Assembly (NCBI GenBank): GCA_964550025.1
Contig: CAZJYI010000004.1
Coordinates: 88,873-152,872, forward strand
DNA: 64,000 nt
Source: CAZJYI01 sp964550025
Lineage (GTDB): Bacteria > Verrucomicrobiota > Kiritimatiellia > UBA8416 > CAYOBW01
Direction: 5' to 3'
Under the pieces are notes generated by a model. The model ran no database searches and was not told where the DNA came from. It saw nothing but the letters and a program-made list of their open reading frames with translations. Positions 35,013 through 44,026 of this stretch are shown in pieces. Numbering within the stretch: position 1 is the first letter of the stretch; every line of letters starts with the position of its first letter. A program made the translations under genes and the position numbers.

Positions 35013-36662
35013 ATGCAAAGAATGAGCGTGATATGCGTGACCTGGGTTCTGGTTGCATCGACGACGCGCCTCGCCGCTCAGGTCGTCGAACGTGAGCGAC
35101 CGGCGGCGTGGAAGAAGCTGGTTCCCGGTGGGCAGTTCAAGGACCTGTTTGAACCCATGCCCGTACGGAAAGGGTTCACCAGTGACACCTGGGGCGAGGA
35201 CAACGTGAAGCCGCGCGATGTCTCCAATGGGATTGAAGACCCGGCCTGGTCCTATTGGTGCGGCGATCCGCACCGGGACGAGGACGGCGTCTACCACCTG
35301 TACACGGCCCGTTGGCCGGAAGACCATCCCAGGGGGCACTTCGGATATTTTGACTCCATCGTCGTTCATGCGGTGGCGGAGGACCCGCTCGGCCCGTACG
35401 AGGTCCGCGAAACCCTGGGCGAAGGACATAACCCCGAAATCTACAGGACGAAGAAGGGCTGGGTCGTCTACACCACGCACAGCCGCTATTTCTTGGCGAA
35501 GACGTTGAGCGGTCCCTGGAAGCGACAGACCTACTCGTTCAGTAGACGCGAGCGCTACGCCTTTCCGAACTTCGTGAACTTCTCGTTCTCGCCACGCGAT
35601 GACGGGACCTTCATTGCCGTCTCCCGCAGAGGCTACATCTGGGTCAGCCAGGACGGCCTGGCGTGGGATGAGGTCTCCGCGGAGTCCGTCTATCCCAGGG
35701 TCCCCGGCATTTTCGAAGACCCGGTCATGTGGAAGGACGACATCCAGTATCACATCATCGCGAACGACTGGAAGGGACGCATCGCGTACTACTTGCGTTC
35801 ACTGGACGGTTTCCACTGGGTGACGGAGCCCGGTGAAGCCTATGTGCCCGGTATTGCCCGATACGAGGACGGGACCGTGTCTGAGTGGTATAAGTTCGAG
35901 CGAATCCGCTTTCTTCAGGATGCATACGGCCGGCCGACACATGCGCATTTCGCCGTGATCGACAGTTCGAAGCACGATGACCTGCCGAACGACACCCACA
36001 ACTCAAAGCTGATCGTCATTCCGATGACCGTGGCGCGTCGTCTTGAAGTGCTCAATCCCCAAGCGGTAAGTGCGCGAACCGCAACCATCCGCGTTCGGGT
36101 CAGGGCAGAAGCGGGATTCAATCCGCACAGGGAGCTGGATATTGACACGTTGCGGTTCGGGGCTTCTTCGGAAGTCAACTACGGTCGGGGCAGCAAAGTT
36201 GAAGGAACGGAAAGGGACGGCGATGATCTCGTCCTGCTGTTCAACGGTTCATCCACCGGCTTCACCCCCGAGAACTTCGCCGGCAAACTGCTGGGCAAGT
36301 CCGCGAACGGCAAGATCGTCTTCGGATGGGCCCGCCTGCCCGGAGCCAATCCTGACGTGCCGTTGCTCTCCCCGCTGTCGCCGAAGTTCGAGTTCACCGA
36401 TGACGGACTGGAGGCCTATGTCGAGATCCAGAACTTCGGACAGGCCGCATCGAAGGAGGCTTCGGTGGGGGTCCTGAGCGGGGACGACGAGCTGGCGAGA
36501 GGCAACGTGCGTGCGTTGCGTCCATTTGAGAAGTCGATGGTCCGGTTGATCTGCAAACGGGCACTTCCTCGCGGCAGCAAACACGAGATCACTGTGCGAG
36601 TGGATTGCGAGGAACTGCCTTCGGAGTGTTTCACGAAGAAGGTGACATTACCCCGAAGATAA
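35013..36662 (+). CDS. GH43/GH117-like five-bladed propeller glycosidase, exported
   Basis: 549 residues. GGGGGAG (34999-35005) places the start at 35013, which opens a signal peptide ending near RLAAQ. Residues about 60-340 show the repeating 'DP...DG.YHLYYT' style of clan GH-F/J propellers: CGDPHRDEDGVYHLYTARW, HNPEIYRTKKGWVVYTT and FEDPVMWKDDIQYHII, supplying candidate acidic catalytic residues on separate blades. The C-terminal part (about 360-549) is beta-rich, possibly two sandwich modules. The exact family cannot be settled by eye. Co-directional with the following GH95-like gene, 12 bases apart, so likely one transcript. Confidence 0.7.
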   Translation: MQRMSVICVTWVLVASTTRLAAQVVERERPAAWKKLVPGGQFKDLFEPMPVRKGFTSDTWGEDNVKPRDVSNGIEDPAWSYWCGDPHRDEDGVYHLYTARWPEDHPRGHFGYFDSIVVHAVAEDPLGPYEVRETLGEGHNPEIYRTKKGWVVYTTHSRYFLAKTLSGPWKRQTYSFSRRERYAFPNFVNFSFSPRDDGTFIAVSRRGYIWVSQDGLAWDEVSAESVYPRVPGIFEDPVMWKDDIQYHIIANDWKGRIAYYLRSLDGFHWVTEPGEAYVPGIARYEDGTVSEWYKFERIRFLQDAYGRPTHAHFAVIDSSKHDDLPNDTHNSKLIVIPMTVARRLEVLNPQAVSARTATIRVRVRAEAGFNPHRELDIDTLRFGASSEVNYGRGSKVEGTERDGDDLVLLFNGSSTGFTPENFAGKLLGKSANGKIVFGWARLPGANPDVPLLSPLSPKFEFTDDGLEAYVEIQNFGQAASKEASVGVLSGDDELARGNVRALRPFEKSMVRLICKRALPRGSKHEITVRVDCEELPSECFTKKVTLPRR

Positions 36663-36674
36663 GAGGAGAGTCCC

Positions 36675-39431
36675 ATGATACCACGGCCTGATACGATGCG
36701 GCACCGGACGATCCAGATCATCCTGTGTGTGTGCGGCAGCGTGGCGCCGATCGGCGCTGCACGCGGGAGGGATGCCGTGCCGTTCCCGGAGGCGCTGGAT
36801 GCCGCGGCGATCTCCGTAGCGCGTCTCGATCGAATTCAGGATGATGCGCTCCTGATCGGCAACGGGGACATCAACGCATTGGTCTACAGCTCAAATGCAG
36901 AGCTGCGCATGATGTTGACGAAGAATGATGTTTGGGATGCGCGACTGATCACGAAGAACGATCCTCCCTTGCCGAAACTCCGCTGGCTTAAGCAGGCGGC
37001 GTCGCAGCTCTCACCCGGTGGGAGGGCGGAGATCCATGAAGATGGTTTTCGTCGGCAGCAGCGCGACGGCTACCATGACTATCCCTATCCCTTCCCAAAG
37101 CCGTGTGCGCAATTGGTCTTTGGCAACGATTCCTCTGTTCGCGCCTGGAGAATCGTCCGATCCCAAGGTTCTGAGAACGCCTTCCTGCCTCGCGAGCATG
37201 GGGCCGTCATGCGCATTGCCGGCAAGGCCGGGTGTTCGAATGGGTATGCCATTCCGCTCAAGGGGCTTGACCTGAGTGGGGCTGCTCGACTACGCATCGA
37301 GTTGTCGGGAACGGCGAATGCGAAGTTCTTCGTCGACGTGCTCAACGAAGCCGGCGCCGGCAATCGGTTCGGCCTGCATACCGGCTGGATCGACTCGCCC
37401 GCGGAGGTCACCGTCCGGGATTTCGAACTCACCGAGCCCGAAAGGCACGAACGGTTGATCCTCTACGCGTGGTCGACGGACGGCAAACCGGCGGAGAACT
37501 ATGTCCGTCGAATCTCGCTGGTGAATCCGACCGGGAAGGCGGTCGCCGACCTTCCGCTCGATGAGAAGGCGCTCACCTCGCGCGTGTTCCACGGCACACT
37601 CGACATTCGCAGAGCGGAGGCCCACGTGGTGGACGCAACTTCGAAGCAGCGCCTGTTGACGGCACGCGCGCTAGCCGGCTGCAACGTGTTTCGGATCGAT
37701 TCGTCGCTGCCGTGCCGTATTGTTCCGACGGCCACCTTTGACTGCGAACCGCCGCAGCACGGCACCACGGACGGCGTGGCCTGGCTCGTTCAGGAACTGC
37801 CCGGTGACGGCGATTGGGAGGGCATGACCTACGCCGTTGCGCTTGCCCAGAACTCGCAGACGAAGGCCGTCGCGATTGTCACGAGTCTCGAGACCGACGA
37901 TCCGCGTCGCGCCGCCATCCGTCTGGCTGCCGATGCGCTGGCCGTTGACGGCAGGAAGACCATCGATCGGCACGAGAAGGTGTGGCAGGAATTCTGGTCC
38001 GCATCGGGAGTGAAGCTGGACGACCCGTTTCTGCAGGAACTGTGGTACCGCAACCTGTACTTCCTGCGCTGCGTGAGCAAGCCGGGTGTGGAGTGCGTCG
38101 GTCTCTATGCCGGTTCCGTGACGGAGGGATGTCCCGCCTGGCACGGCAACCACACGTTGAACTACAATGCGCAACAGACGTTCTGGAGCGCTTTCATCAG
38201 CAACCACGTGGAGCTGAGTGAACCCTATGTTCGGCTGATCGACCGCTACATGACCCGCGCCCGCTGGCTCTGCCGGCAGGTGTTCGATTTCGACGGAGCA
38301 TACATCCCGCACGTCGTGCTCGCGCACGAGCCGGTCGATCCGGCGCAATGCGGTAACCGCAATGGCCGGCATTACCTCCACCACGTGTGGGGATTCAGCA
38401 TGGGGGTGTCGGCGTTTGCCGTGCAGAACCTGTGGCTCAGGTACGAGTATGCCCCGGACCGCGACTACCTCGAACGAACGGCCTACCCGGCGCTGCGTGA
38501 CGTGGCCCTCTTTCAGGCGAACTACATGGATCAATGCGCTCCGGATGCGGCTCGCCCCGAGAAGGTCGTCCTTGCGCCAAGCGTCTCACCCGAGCATTGG
38601 GGATGGAGCAAGAACTTCGAGCGCAATCGTGACTGCACGTTCGACATTGCCATGTTCCGTTTCGTATTCAAGGCGGCGATTGAAGGCGCAGGGCTGTTGG
38701 GCCGAGATGCGGCGCTGGTCTCGCGATGGGAGGCGTGCCTGAGGAAGCTCCCCGACTACCCGACGACGGATGGCGACGAGCCGGTTGTGGTCGACGTGCG
38801 TGATGCGCCGCCCATTACCTACAACATTGCCGTTCCGGCCGTGCCCGTCTTTCCCGGCGACCAGGTGACCTGGTTCTCGTCCGAGGCGGAACGGTCGCTG
38901 CTGGCCCGGAGTATCGACCGGCTGAGGTGGAACGGGAACAACTCGTCCGTCATCATGTCCGTAGCCCGCGCGCGTCTCAGCATGCCCGGCAGCGCCGATT
39001 TCATGCGGTCAACCTTCCGCGACCGGCTGAAACCGAACGGCACCCTGGGACTCAACCGGATCGGCCACGGGATCAACCGGAACGGACACTACACGGAGCA
39101 GTTTGCGGCCACCATGGCCGTCAGTGAGTTGCTCCTGCAGAGCGTGGGAGGCATCATCCGCGTTTTCCCTGCGTGGCCGGAAGAGCTGGATGCGAGCTTC
39201 GTGGATCTTCGCGCGCAAGGCGGCTTCCTCGTCACCGCGGGGCAACGCGGCGGCAAGGTCACCCGTCTGATGATCACCTCTACGGTGAATGGAAAGCTCT
39301 GCCTTCTCAGCCCGTGGCCGACGATCAAGGTCGACACAGGAGCCGAGACAAGAACCCTGAGCGCAGACGTGCGCGGAGTTGTCGAGCTGGAGACCAAGAT
39401 CGGCCAAGAGCTGGTGTTCGTCAGGGATTAA
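36675..39431 (+). CDS. GH95-like (alpha/alpha)6-barrel glycoside hydrolase, exported
   Basis: 918 residues. AGGAGA just before 36675 fixes the start; a short hydrophobic signal (TIQIILCVCGSVAPIGAA) follows. The N-terminal block DALLIGNGDINALVYSSNAE and the barrel motifs (LYAGSVTEGCPAWHGNHTLN, HHVWGFSMGVSAFAVQNLW, ending with VGGIIRVFPAWPEE) follow the order of GH95 alpha-L-fucosidase/galactosidase relatives. About 250 residues of extra beta material are inserted after residue 120. The expected role is release of terminal fucose-like or galactose-like sugars, in keeping with fucoidan-type substrates. The assignment within clan-like (alpha/alpha)6 families is tentative. Confidence 0.7.
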   Translation: MIPRPDTMRHRTIQIILCVCGSVAPIGAARGRDAVPFPEALDAAAISVARLDRIQDDALLIGNGDINALVYSSNAELRMMLTKNDVWDARLITKNDPPLPKLRWLKQAASQLSPGGRAEIHEDGFRRQQRDGYHDYPYPFPKPCAQLVFGNDSSVRAWRIVRSQGSENAFLPREHGAVMRIAGKAGCSNGYAIPLKGLDLSGAARLRIELSGTANAKFFVDVLNEAGAGNRFGLHTGWIDSPAEVTVRDFELTEPERHERLILYAWSTDGKPAENYVRRISLVNPTGKAVADLPLDEKALTSRVFHGTLDIRRAEAHVVDATSKQRLLTARALAGCNVFRIDSSLPCRIVPTATFDCEPPQHGTTDGVAWLVQELPGDGDWEGMTYAVALAQNSQTKAVAIVTSLETDDPRRAAIRLAADALAVDGRKTIDRHEKVWQEFWSASGVKLDDPFLQELWYRNLYFLRCVSKPGVECVGLYAGSVTEGCPAWHGNHTLNYNAQQTFWSAFISNHVELSEPYVRLIDRYMTRARWLCRQVFDFDGAYIPHVVLAHEPVDPAQCGNRNGRHYLHHVWGFSMGVSAFAVQNLWLRYEYAPDRDYLERTAYPALRDVALFQANYMDQCAPDAARPEKVVLAPSVSPEHWGWSKNFERNRDCTFDIAMFRFVFKAAIEGAGLLGRDAALVSRWEACLRKLPDYPTTDGDEPVVVDVRDAPPITYNIAVPAVPVFPGDQVTWFSSEAERSLLARSIDRLRWNGNNSSVIMSVARARLSMPGSADFMRSTFRDRLKPNGTLGLNRIGHGINRNGHYTEQFAATMAVSELLLQSVGGIIRVFPAWPEELDASFVDLRAQGGFLVTAGQRGGKVTRLMITSTVNGKLCLLSPWPTIKVDTGAETRTLSADVRGVVELETKIGQELVFVRD

Positions 39432-39818
39432 GGTCGGCAAGAGCGACGCCCGCGTCGACACATGCGCCAGGCTGCCCTGTCGCGACCTGATTACCGGTAC
39501 CGGTCATGCGGGCCGCGTTCGAGATGAAGCCGTTCGACGTCAGACTGTTTGACATCGCGTCAACCCCCGACCGGTAGGAGCACGCGTCACCGGCCACAAG
39601 TCGGCGGCGCTTGCGTGCAGGGTCTGTCCCTGTGATTGGTCGAGCGTGGCGCAATGTGCGCGTTATATGTGCGCCAAGGTGATGGTTTGGAAAGGAAGAC
39701 CCGCCGTTTGAAGAAAAAGGGCCGCTTTTTTCTGTCCACTTCGTGGCGGTGCGGGGCATACATTGTTGTGGAGGGGGAGATGCGGGTTTTTTCCGTGAAA
39801 CCCGGGGAAGCGTGTGTC
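39432..39818. other. Leader region of the ECF sigma gene
   Basis: 387 bases without a supported gene. It includes an AT-richer stretch near 39656-39775 (tgtgcgcgttatatgtgcgcc, then runs of a and t) that stands out from its GC-rich surroundings and would suit a promoter, possibly self-recognised by the ECF factor. I cannot define -35/-10 boxes. An in-frame extension of the sigma frame into this region lacks a ribosome site. Confidence 0.4.
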
Positions 39819-40364
39819 ATGAAGCAGTCATCATCACAGGGCGATGTGCTCCGAGAGGCCTTGGCGTACCAGGACGGTCTGGTTGCCTATGCCTATGGTC
39901 TGGTCCGCGACTGGAGCCTGGCCGAAGATGTCGTGCAGAATGCCTACGTCGTCGTGATGGAGAAGTGGCAGACTTTCGAACCGGGGACGTCACTCTTCAA
40001 CTGGGTGAGGGCTATCGTACGCTTCAAGTCCCTGGAAATGCTCCGGCGGCGCAAGCGTGAGCGTTCCGGCAACGATGCCGTGCTGGGGCGTCTCATCGAG
40101 CAGGCCATGGACGAGTATCTCGACGAACAGGCCGCGCAGCGTCAGCGCGAAACCATGCACAAGCTGCAGGCCTGCATGCAGAAGATCACCGAACGCTCCC
40201 TCGAGCTGGTGCTCGAGCGCTACTCGATGCGCCGCTCGTACAGAGAGCTCTCCGCGCTCTTCAACATGAGCGTCGAGGCTGTGCGCAAAAGCCTGTATCG
40301 CATTCGGCGTACGTTGCAGGAATGTGTCGAGTCGATGCCCGATCTCGAATTGGTGTCGGAATGA
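39819..40364 (+). CDS. ECF RNA polymerase sigma factor
   Basis: 181 residues. A GGGGA site about ten bases upstream supports the ATG at 39819. Region 2 is seen as AYAYGLVRDWSLAEDVVQNAYVVVMEKW, with the GTSLFNWVRAIVRFKSLEMLRRRKR segment after it. Region 4 contains the helix-turn-helix 'SYRELSALFNMSVEAVRKSLYRIRRTL'. This arrangement fits the Rhodopirellula/Verrucomicrobium-type ECF family. Its stop overlaps the start of the FecR/LamG gene by four bases (ATGA), the usual coupling of a sigma factor to its regulator. Confidence 0.93.
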   Translation: MKQSSSQGDVLREALAYQDGLVAYAYGLVRDWSLAEDVVQNAYVVVMEKWQTFEPGTSLFNWVRAIVRFKSLEMLRRRKRERSGNDAVLGRLIEQAMDEYLDEQAAQRQRETMHKLQACMQKITERSLELVLERYSMRRSYRELSALFNMSVEAVRKSLYRIRRTLQECVESMPDLELVSE

Positions 40365-41890
40365 ACGACGAATTGTACGAGCTTGTTGAGAAGTACCTGT
40401 ACGACGAGCTGGACGACGGCTCGACGGCTGAGTTGATTGAGCAACTCGAACAGCCGGAGCACCGTCGTGAGCTGGTCGAGCACGTGCAGTTGTCCGCCAT
40501 GATCACCCGGGGTGCCAGGCAACTGGCCGGCCGAATGGCCGGTTTGCGCTCCACCGCTCAGCCCGCGGAGGAGCCCCCCGAACCCGCGCCCGCGGCGGAG
40601 CCCCCCCCCTCGCCGGTATGGCGGCCCGCGCTTCGATATGCCCTCACGGGCGTTCTCTCCGCGGCGGCAACCCTTGTTGCCGTTCTCGGGTTGCAGCATC
40701 TTACCGCTCCGGATCCGCCGGAGACGCCCGCGGGCATTGCCGCACTGCGTCGTGGCGGCGCGGAGGTCCACGTCATTCGTGATGGCACGGCCTTTGCCGC
40801 CCGCCACCGGATGCCCATATTCAGCGGCGACCTGCTCGAGGTCACGGGTGGCGGAGTTTCGTTGGTCAAGTACTACGGTGAGAACACTTTCGTCAGGTTG
40901 CACTCCGGGACACAAGCAGCCTTCTCCAAGCAAGCAACCGGCTCCAAGCACATACACCTCCTACGAGGGCGGATTGCAGCCTCTGTGTCTCGGCAACCTG
41001 ACGTTCTTCCCATGGAAGTGACGGCCCTGCACACCAAGGCGACCGTGTTGGGCACGCGCTTTGCGCTGGCCGTCGATGAGAAGGGCACGCGGTTGGGAGT
41101 CGAACGCGGATGCGTACGCCTGACGCATCCGGCGAGCGGCGGGACGGTTGACGTTGATGCGGGTTACTCCGCCTTCGGCGCGGCATCCGGACTGGCGGGT
41201 CCCGCTTTAGACGTCGATTTCCTGCCGGCTCTGCGGGGACATTGGGCCTTCGACGACCGGCAAGGCACGGTGGCCGCGGATTCGTCGCTCTCCTTCTGCG
41301 ATGCCGGGGTCGTAGGGTGCGCGTGGATCGACGGGAGACTCGAAGGCGCCCTGCATTTCGATGCCCCCGGCGACCACGCACGAGTCGCGTCACCCGACTG
41401 CGGCAACTTCGGTGACGGTTCCTTTACGCTTTCGCTGTGGATGCGTCCCGGCATCGGGACGGGGCGCGCTTCCCTCCTGCGCAAGGGGGTGGCGGGAAGC
41501 CGAGGGTACGAGTTGACTTTCGATCAGGGCGGACGCGTTCTGACCTTTGCGGCCGGCGATGGGGAGAAGAGCTTCGCGGCGCGCTCGAATCTGCTGCAGA
41601 TTCGCCCCAACCACTGGTATCACGTTCTGGCCACGCTGAACCGGGAGGCGAACTGCCTGGCTCTGCAACTCAACGGCAGGACCATCGCTACCTCTCCCTG
41701 CAGCGGACTGGCGGCGAGCATTGACAGCGCCGAGCCGATCGTGATGGGCGCCGAAGGCGTCTACGCCGGCGCGCTGGACGATGTGCGGATGTATGCCGGC
41801 ATTCTCTCTGCCGCGGAAACCGCCAACCTGCAGCAGAAGGTTGACGGTTACTCGGCCGGCCCTTCCGGCATGACTATCGTCATCGAGTAA
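40361..41890 (+). CDS. FecR-type membrane regulator with LamG domain
   Basis: 509 residues. A cytoplasmic N-terminus (about 1-90) with a helical anti-sigma-like segment (YELVEKYLYDELDDGSTAELIE) precedes a Pro/Glu linker and one membrane helix (ALTGVLSAAATLVAVLGL, about 100-117). A FecR domain follows (about 135-280; LLEVTGGGVSLVKYYGENTF, ALHTKATVLGTRFALAVDE). The C-terminus (about 290-500) is a LamG/concanavalin-like sandwich (HWAFDDRQGTVAADSS, GSFTLSLWMRPG, NHWYHVLATLNRE). Inferred role: the outer sandwich senses a glycan and the N-terminus holds the ECF sigma factor. The coupled start supports the pairing. Confidence 0.88.
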   Translation: MNDELYELVEKYLYDELDDGSTAELIEQLEQPEHRRELVEHVQLSAMITRGARQLAGRMAGLRSTAQPAEEPPEPAPAAEPPPSPVWRPALRYALTGVLSAAATLVAVLGLQHLTAPDPPETPAGIAALRRGGAEVHVIRDGTAFAARHRMPIFSGDLLEVTGGGVSLVKYYGENTFVRLHSGTQAAFSKQATGSKHIHLLRGRIAASVSRQPDVLPMEVTALHTKATVLGTRFALAVDEKGTRLGVERGCVRLTHPASGGTVDVDAGYSAFGAASGLAGPALDVDFLPALRGHWAFDDRQGTVAADSSLSFCDAGVVGCAWIDGRLEGALHFDAPGDHARVASPDCGNFGDGSFTLSLWMRPGIGTGRASLLRKGVAGSRGYELTFDQGGRVLTFAAGDGEKSFAARSNLLQIRPNHWYHVLATLNREANCLALQLNGRTIATSPCSGLAASIDSAEPIVMGAEGVYAGALDDVRMYAGILSAAETANLQQKVDGYSAGPSGMTIVIE

Positions 41891-41893
41891 GGG

Positions 41894-42703
41894 TCAAACC
41901 CGGAACAGCCGTTCCGCGTTGGCGCAGGCCATTTCGGCCAGGGCCTCGGTTGACGTTCCCCTCACGCTTGCCACCACCTCCGCCACGTGCGGCAGGAATG
42001 CTGGTTCGTTTGTCTTTCCCCGGTGGGGTACGGGCGCCAGGTACGGCGTGTCCGTCTCGATCAGGAGGCGATCGTCGGGGACGACCGCGGCGACACGCCG
42101 CAGCGCGTCGGCGTTCCTGAACGTGACGATTCCGCTGAAGCTGACGTGCAGTCCCAGTTCGAGCAACCGCCGCGCAAAAGCCTCGTTGCCCGTGAAACAG
42201 TGCAACACACCGATCCGGTTGTCCGTTCCGGGCCACGCCTCGCAGTGATCCGCCAGCGCCGCAAGGGTCGGTTCGTCCGCTTCCCGGCTGTGCACGACGA
42301 CCGGCAGTTCGCATCGTCGTGCCAGGGCAAGTTGCTCCCTGAACAACGCATCCTGCGCTTCGGCGGTGTCGCCGTCGTAATGGAAGTCCAGTCCCGTTTC
42401 CCCGACCGCAACAACTTGACCGGGCGGGGCGCTGCGGATGGTCCGCTCCAGTGCCTCCACGAGGCGGCGGATGCCGCCGGCATCCCCCGTCGCATCGCGG
42501 GCGAGGTAGCGGTCCAAGCCGAGCGTAGCGACCACATGCCCCGGGAACGCGGTAGCCGCGGCCAGAGCGCAGGTGTTCATCCGGGCAGAGCCGCCGATGG
42601 CCGCCATCCGCTCCACACCGGCCGCGAGCGCCCGACGAATGAGCGTGGGAAAACCGCGTTCCCCCGTCTCCTCCTCAAAGTGCACATGGGTGTCGTAGAG
42701 CAT
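41894..42703 (-). CDS. TatD-family metal-dependent hydrolase
   Basis: 269 residues. The start at 42703 follows a TAGGGA site and gives the standard N-terminus MLYDTHVHFEEETG; the longer open frame upstream lies antisense in another gene. Metal ligands and motifs are all present: THVH, GETGLDFHY with the bridging Glu, VVHSRE, LHCFTG and ETDTPYL. TatD proteins are 3'-5' nucleases or related phosphodiesterases. It is the last gene of the polysaccharide operon, eight bases after the preceding stop, and may be a passenger. It converges on the FecR/LamG gene with three bases between stops. Confidence 0.93.
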   Translation of the reverse strand: MLYDTHVHFEEETGERGFPTLIRRALAAGVERMAAIGGSARMNTCALAAATAFPGHVVATLGLDRYLARDATGDAGGIRRLVEALERTIRSAPPGQVVAVGETGLDFHYDGDTAEAQDALFREQLALARRCELPVVVHSREADEPTLAALADHCEAWPGTDNRIGVLHCFTGNEAFARRLLELGLHVSFSGIVTFRNADALRRVAAVVPDDRLLIETDTPYLAPVPHRGKTNEPAFLPHVAEVVASVRGTSTEALAEMACANAERLFRV

Positions 42704-42711
42704 ATCGTTCC

Positions 42712-44025
42712 CTACCGCGGCTGAACAACGACCTCGCCGGACGGCGGGCTCACGCCGTTGTGGTTGACACCGGCGACGGCGTAGCGGCACACGGCCTTTG
42801 GGACGCCCTGCACGGCGAAACGCGGGAGTGTCACGTCGTCGGCAATGACCTGGTATGCATCGCGGTCGGCGGTACGCCGCAGCACGCGGTAGCGGTTGGC
42901 GTGCTCGGAAGGTTCCCAGGAGAGATCGACGTCTTCTGCACCGACCGCGGCCAGGAGTGCCGTTGGCGGGGCCGGTCGTTCCGGGGCTGACAGGGACAGA
43001 ACGCGCAGGGCAGAGTAGGGGATGGGTCGGATGGTATCGGGAGTGATGAGCCCGTGCCACTGGGCCGTATGTTCGCTTTCCACCATGATCTTCGGGTGCC
43101 CTCCGCCGTCGACGACGATCATGCCGTACTCCTGCATGGCACGCGCCAGGATCTTCCCGGCGGGATCGAGCCCCCAGCGGTCCAAGTCGGTCGCCGTGAG
43201 CGCGGGGTCGAGCTGGACTCGCGCGCCTTCCGGGATGGCCCCGGCGTCAAAGCGGTTACCGTCACTCTTGGTGGCCGGATAGACGGACAGGGCGGCGGGA
43301 TTGTTCACGGCCAGCGCCAGGGCGTGGTTGATGCGGCCGCGCGCGAGTTCGGCTTTTTGCACAAGACCTGCGAAGTAGGGAACACCGGCCCCGCGGCTGA
43401 TGAAGCCGAGTGGGGGGACACCGCTCCAGCGTGTGTTGTAGTGGTATCCGTTGCGCGCCACCCAGCGCCCGCGCGGGTCGCGGGACAGTTTCCAGAACCC
43501 CCACTCGTCGCCCGTCTGCGGGTTCCACAGGATAAGCTGGGCGTCGCGTCCGGCCGCCGGCCTGGCCCCGGCGGGTAGCGGAACGACGACCTCTCCCCTG
43601 TGCCGTTGGAGGAAATCCGGCTGCGTTACGTCCGAGAACACCCCGGCGACGAGTACCCGGCGTTTCATCGTGGTATTGTCAACGCGGTACAGGGGGTACG
43701 TGTAGCGATGCGGGTCGGATCCGAAAACGCCACGAAAACCGTCAATGAATGCGCGGCCGTTCGGGTCGTAGACCGGGTTCGGCCCGACCTTGAGGTTCCA
43801 GGGGCTGTCGGCGCTATAGGGGCGGAGGGGGAGGGGGTCGGGGGCGGCGAATGCCGAGAGGGCGCAGAGAGCCAGTAAGGCCGCGGTAAGGCGGATTGAC
43901 TCCGGAAGTCCCTCCCCTACTCTATCCCGTACTCCCTCCCTCGACTGGGGGGCAGGAGTAGGGGATAGAGTAGGGGAGGGAGTGCGGGTGGAACCGAGGA
44001 TCGGACAGGCAACCAGCTTTCGCAT
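42712..44025 (-). CDS. Secreted protein of unknown family with C-terminal FN3 domain
   Basis: 437 residues. The ATG at 44025 follows AAGGGGA one base after the glycosyltransferase stop. The signal helix (LTAALLALCALSAFA) begins only near residue 46, because a 73-bp palindrome (43909-43981) codes for about 30 low-complexity residues before it. The main domain (about 65-335: YSADSPWNLKVGPN, GDEWGFWKLSRD, RGRINHALALAV, IPEGARVQLDP, AMQEYGMIVVDGGG) belongs to a conserved exported family I know from other bacteria but cannot name. A fibronectin type III domain (about 345-437) ends the protein. Its place in a surface-polysaccharide operon suggests an extracellular or cell-surface role. Confidence 0.8.
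   Translation of the reverse strand: MRKLVACPILGSTRTPSPTLSPTPAPQSREGVRDRVGEGLPESIRLTAALLALCALSAFAAPDPLPLRPYSADSPWNLKVGPNPVYDPNGRAFIDGFRGVFGSDPHRYTYPLYRVDNTTMKRRVLVAGVFSDVTQPDFLQRHRGEVVVPLPAGARPAAGRDAQLILWNPQTGDEWGFWKLSRDPRGRWVARNGYHYNTRWSGVPPLGFISRGAGVPYFAGLVQKAELARGRINHALALAVNNPAALSVYPATKSDGNRFDAGAIPEGARVQLDPALTATDLDRWGLDPAGKILARAMQEYGMIVVDGGGHPKIMVESEHTAQWHGLITPDTIRPIPYSALRVLSLSAPERPAPPTALLAAVGAEDVDLSWEPSEHANRYRVLRRTADRDAYQVIADDVTLPRFAVQGVPKAVCRYAVAGVNHNGVSPPSGEVVVQPR
43909..43981. repeat. Palindrome with 27-bp stem inside a coding N-terminus
   Basis: 43909-43935 and 43955-43981 are reverse complements over 27 bases with one mismatch (G at 43929), separated by a 19-base loop. The arms are pyrimidine/purine-rich (ccctactctatccc against gggatagagtaggg). 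The frame stays open through it. In mRNA it would form a strong hairpin about 45-120 bases after the start codon. Confidence 0.85.
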
Positions 44026-44026
44026 G

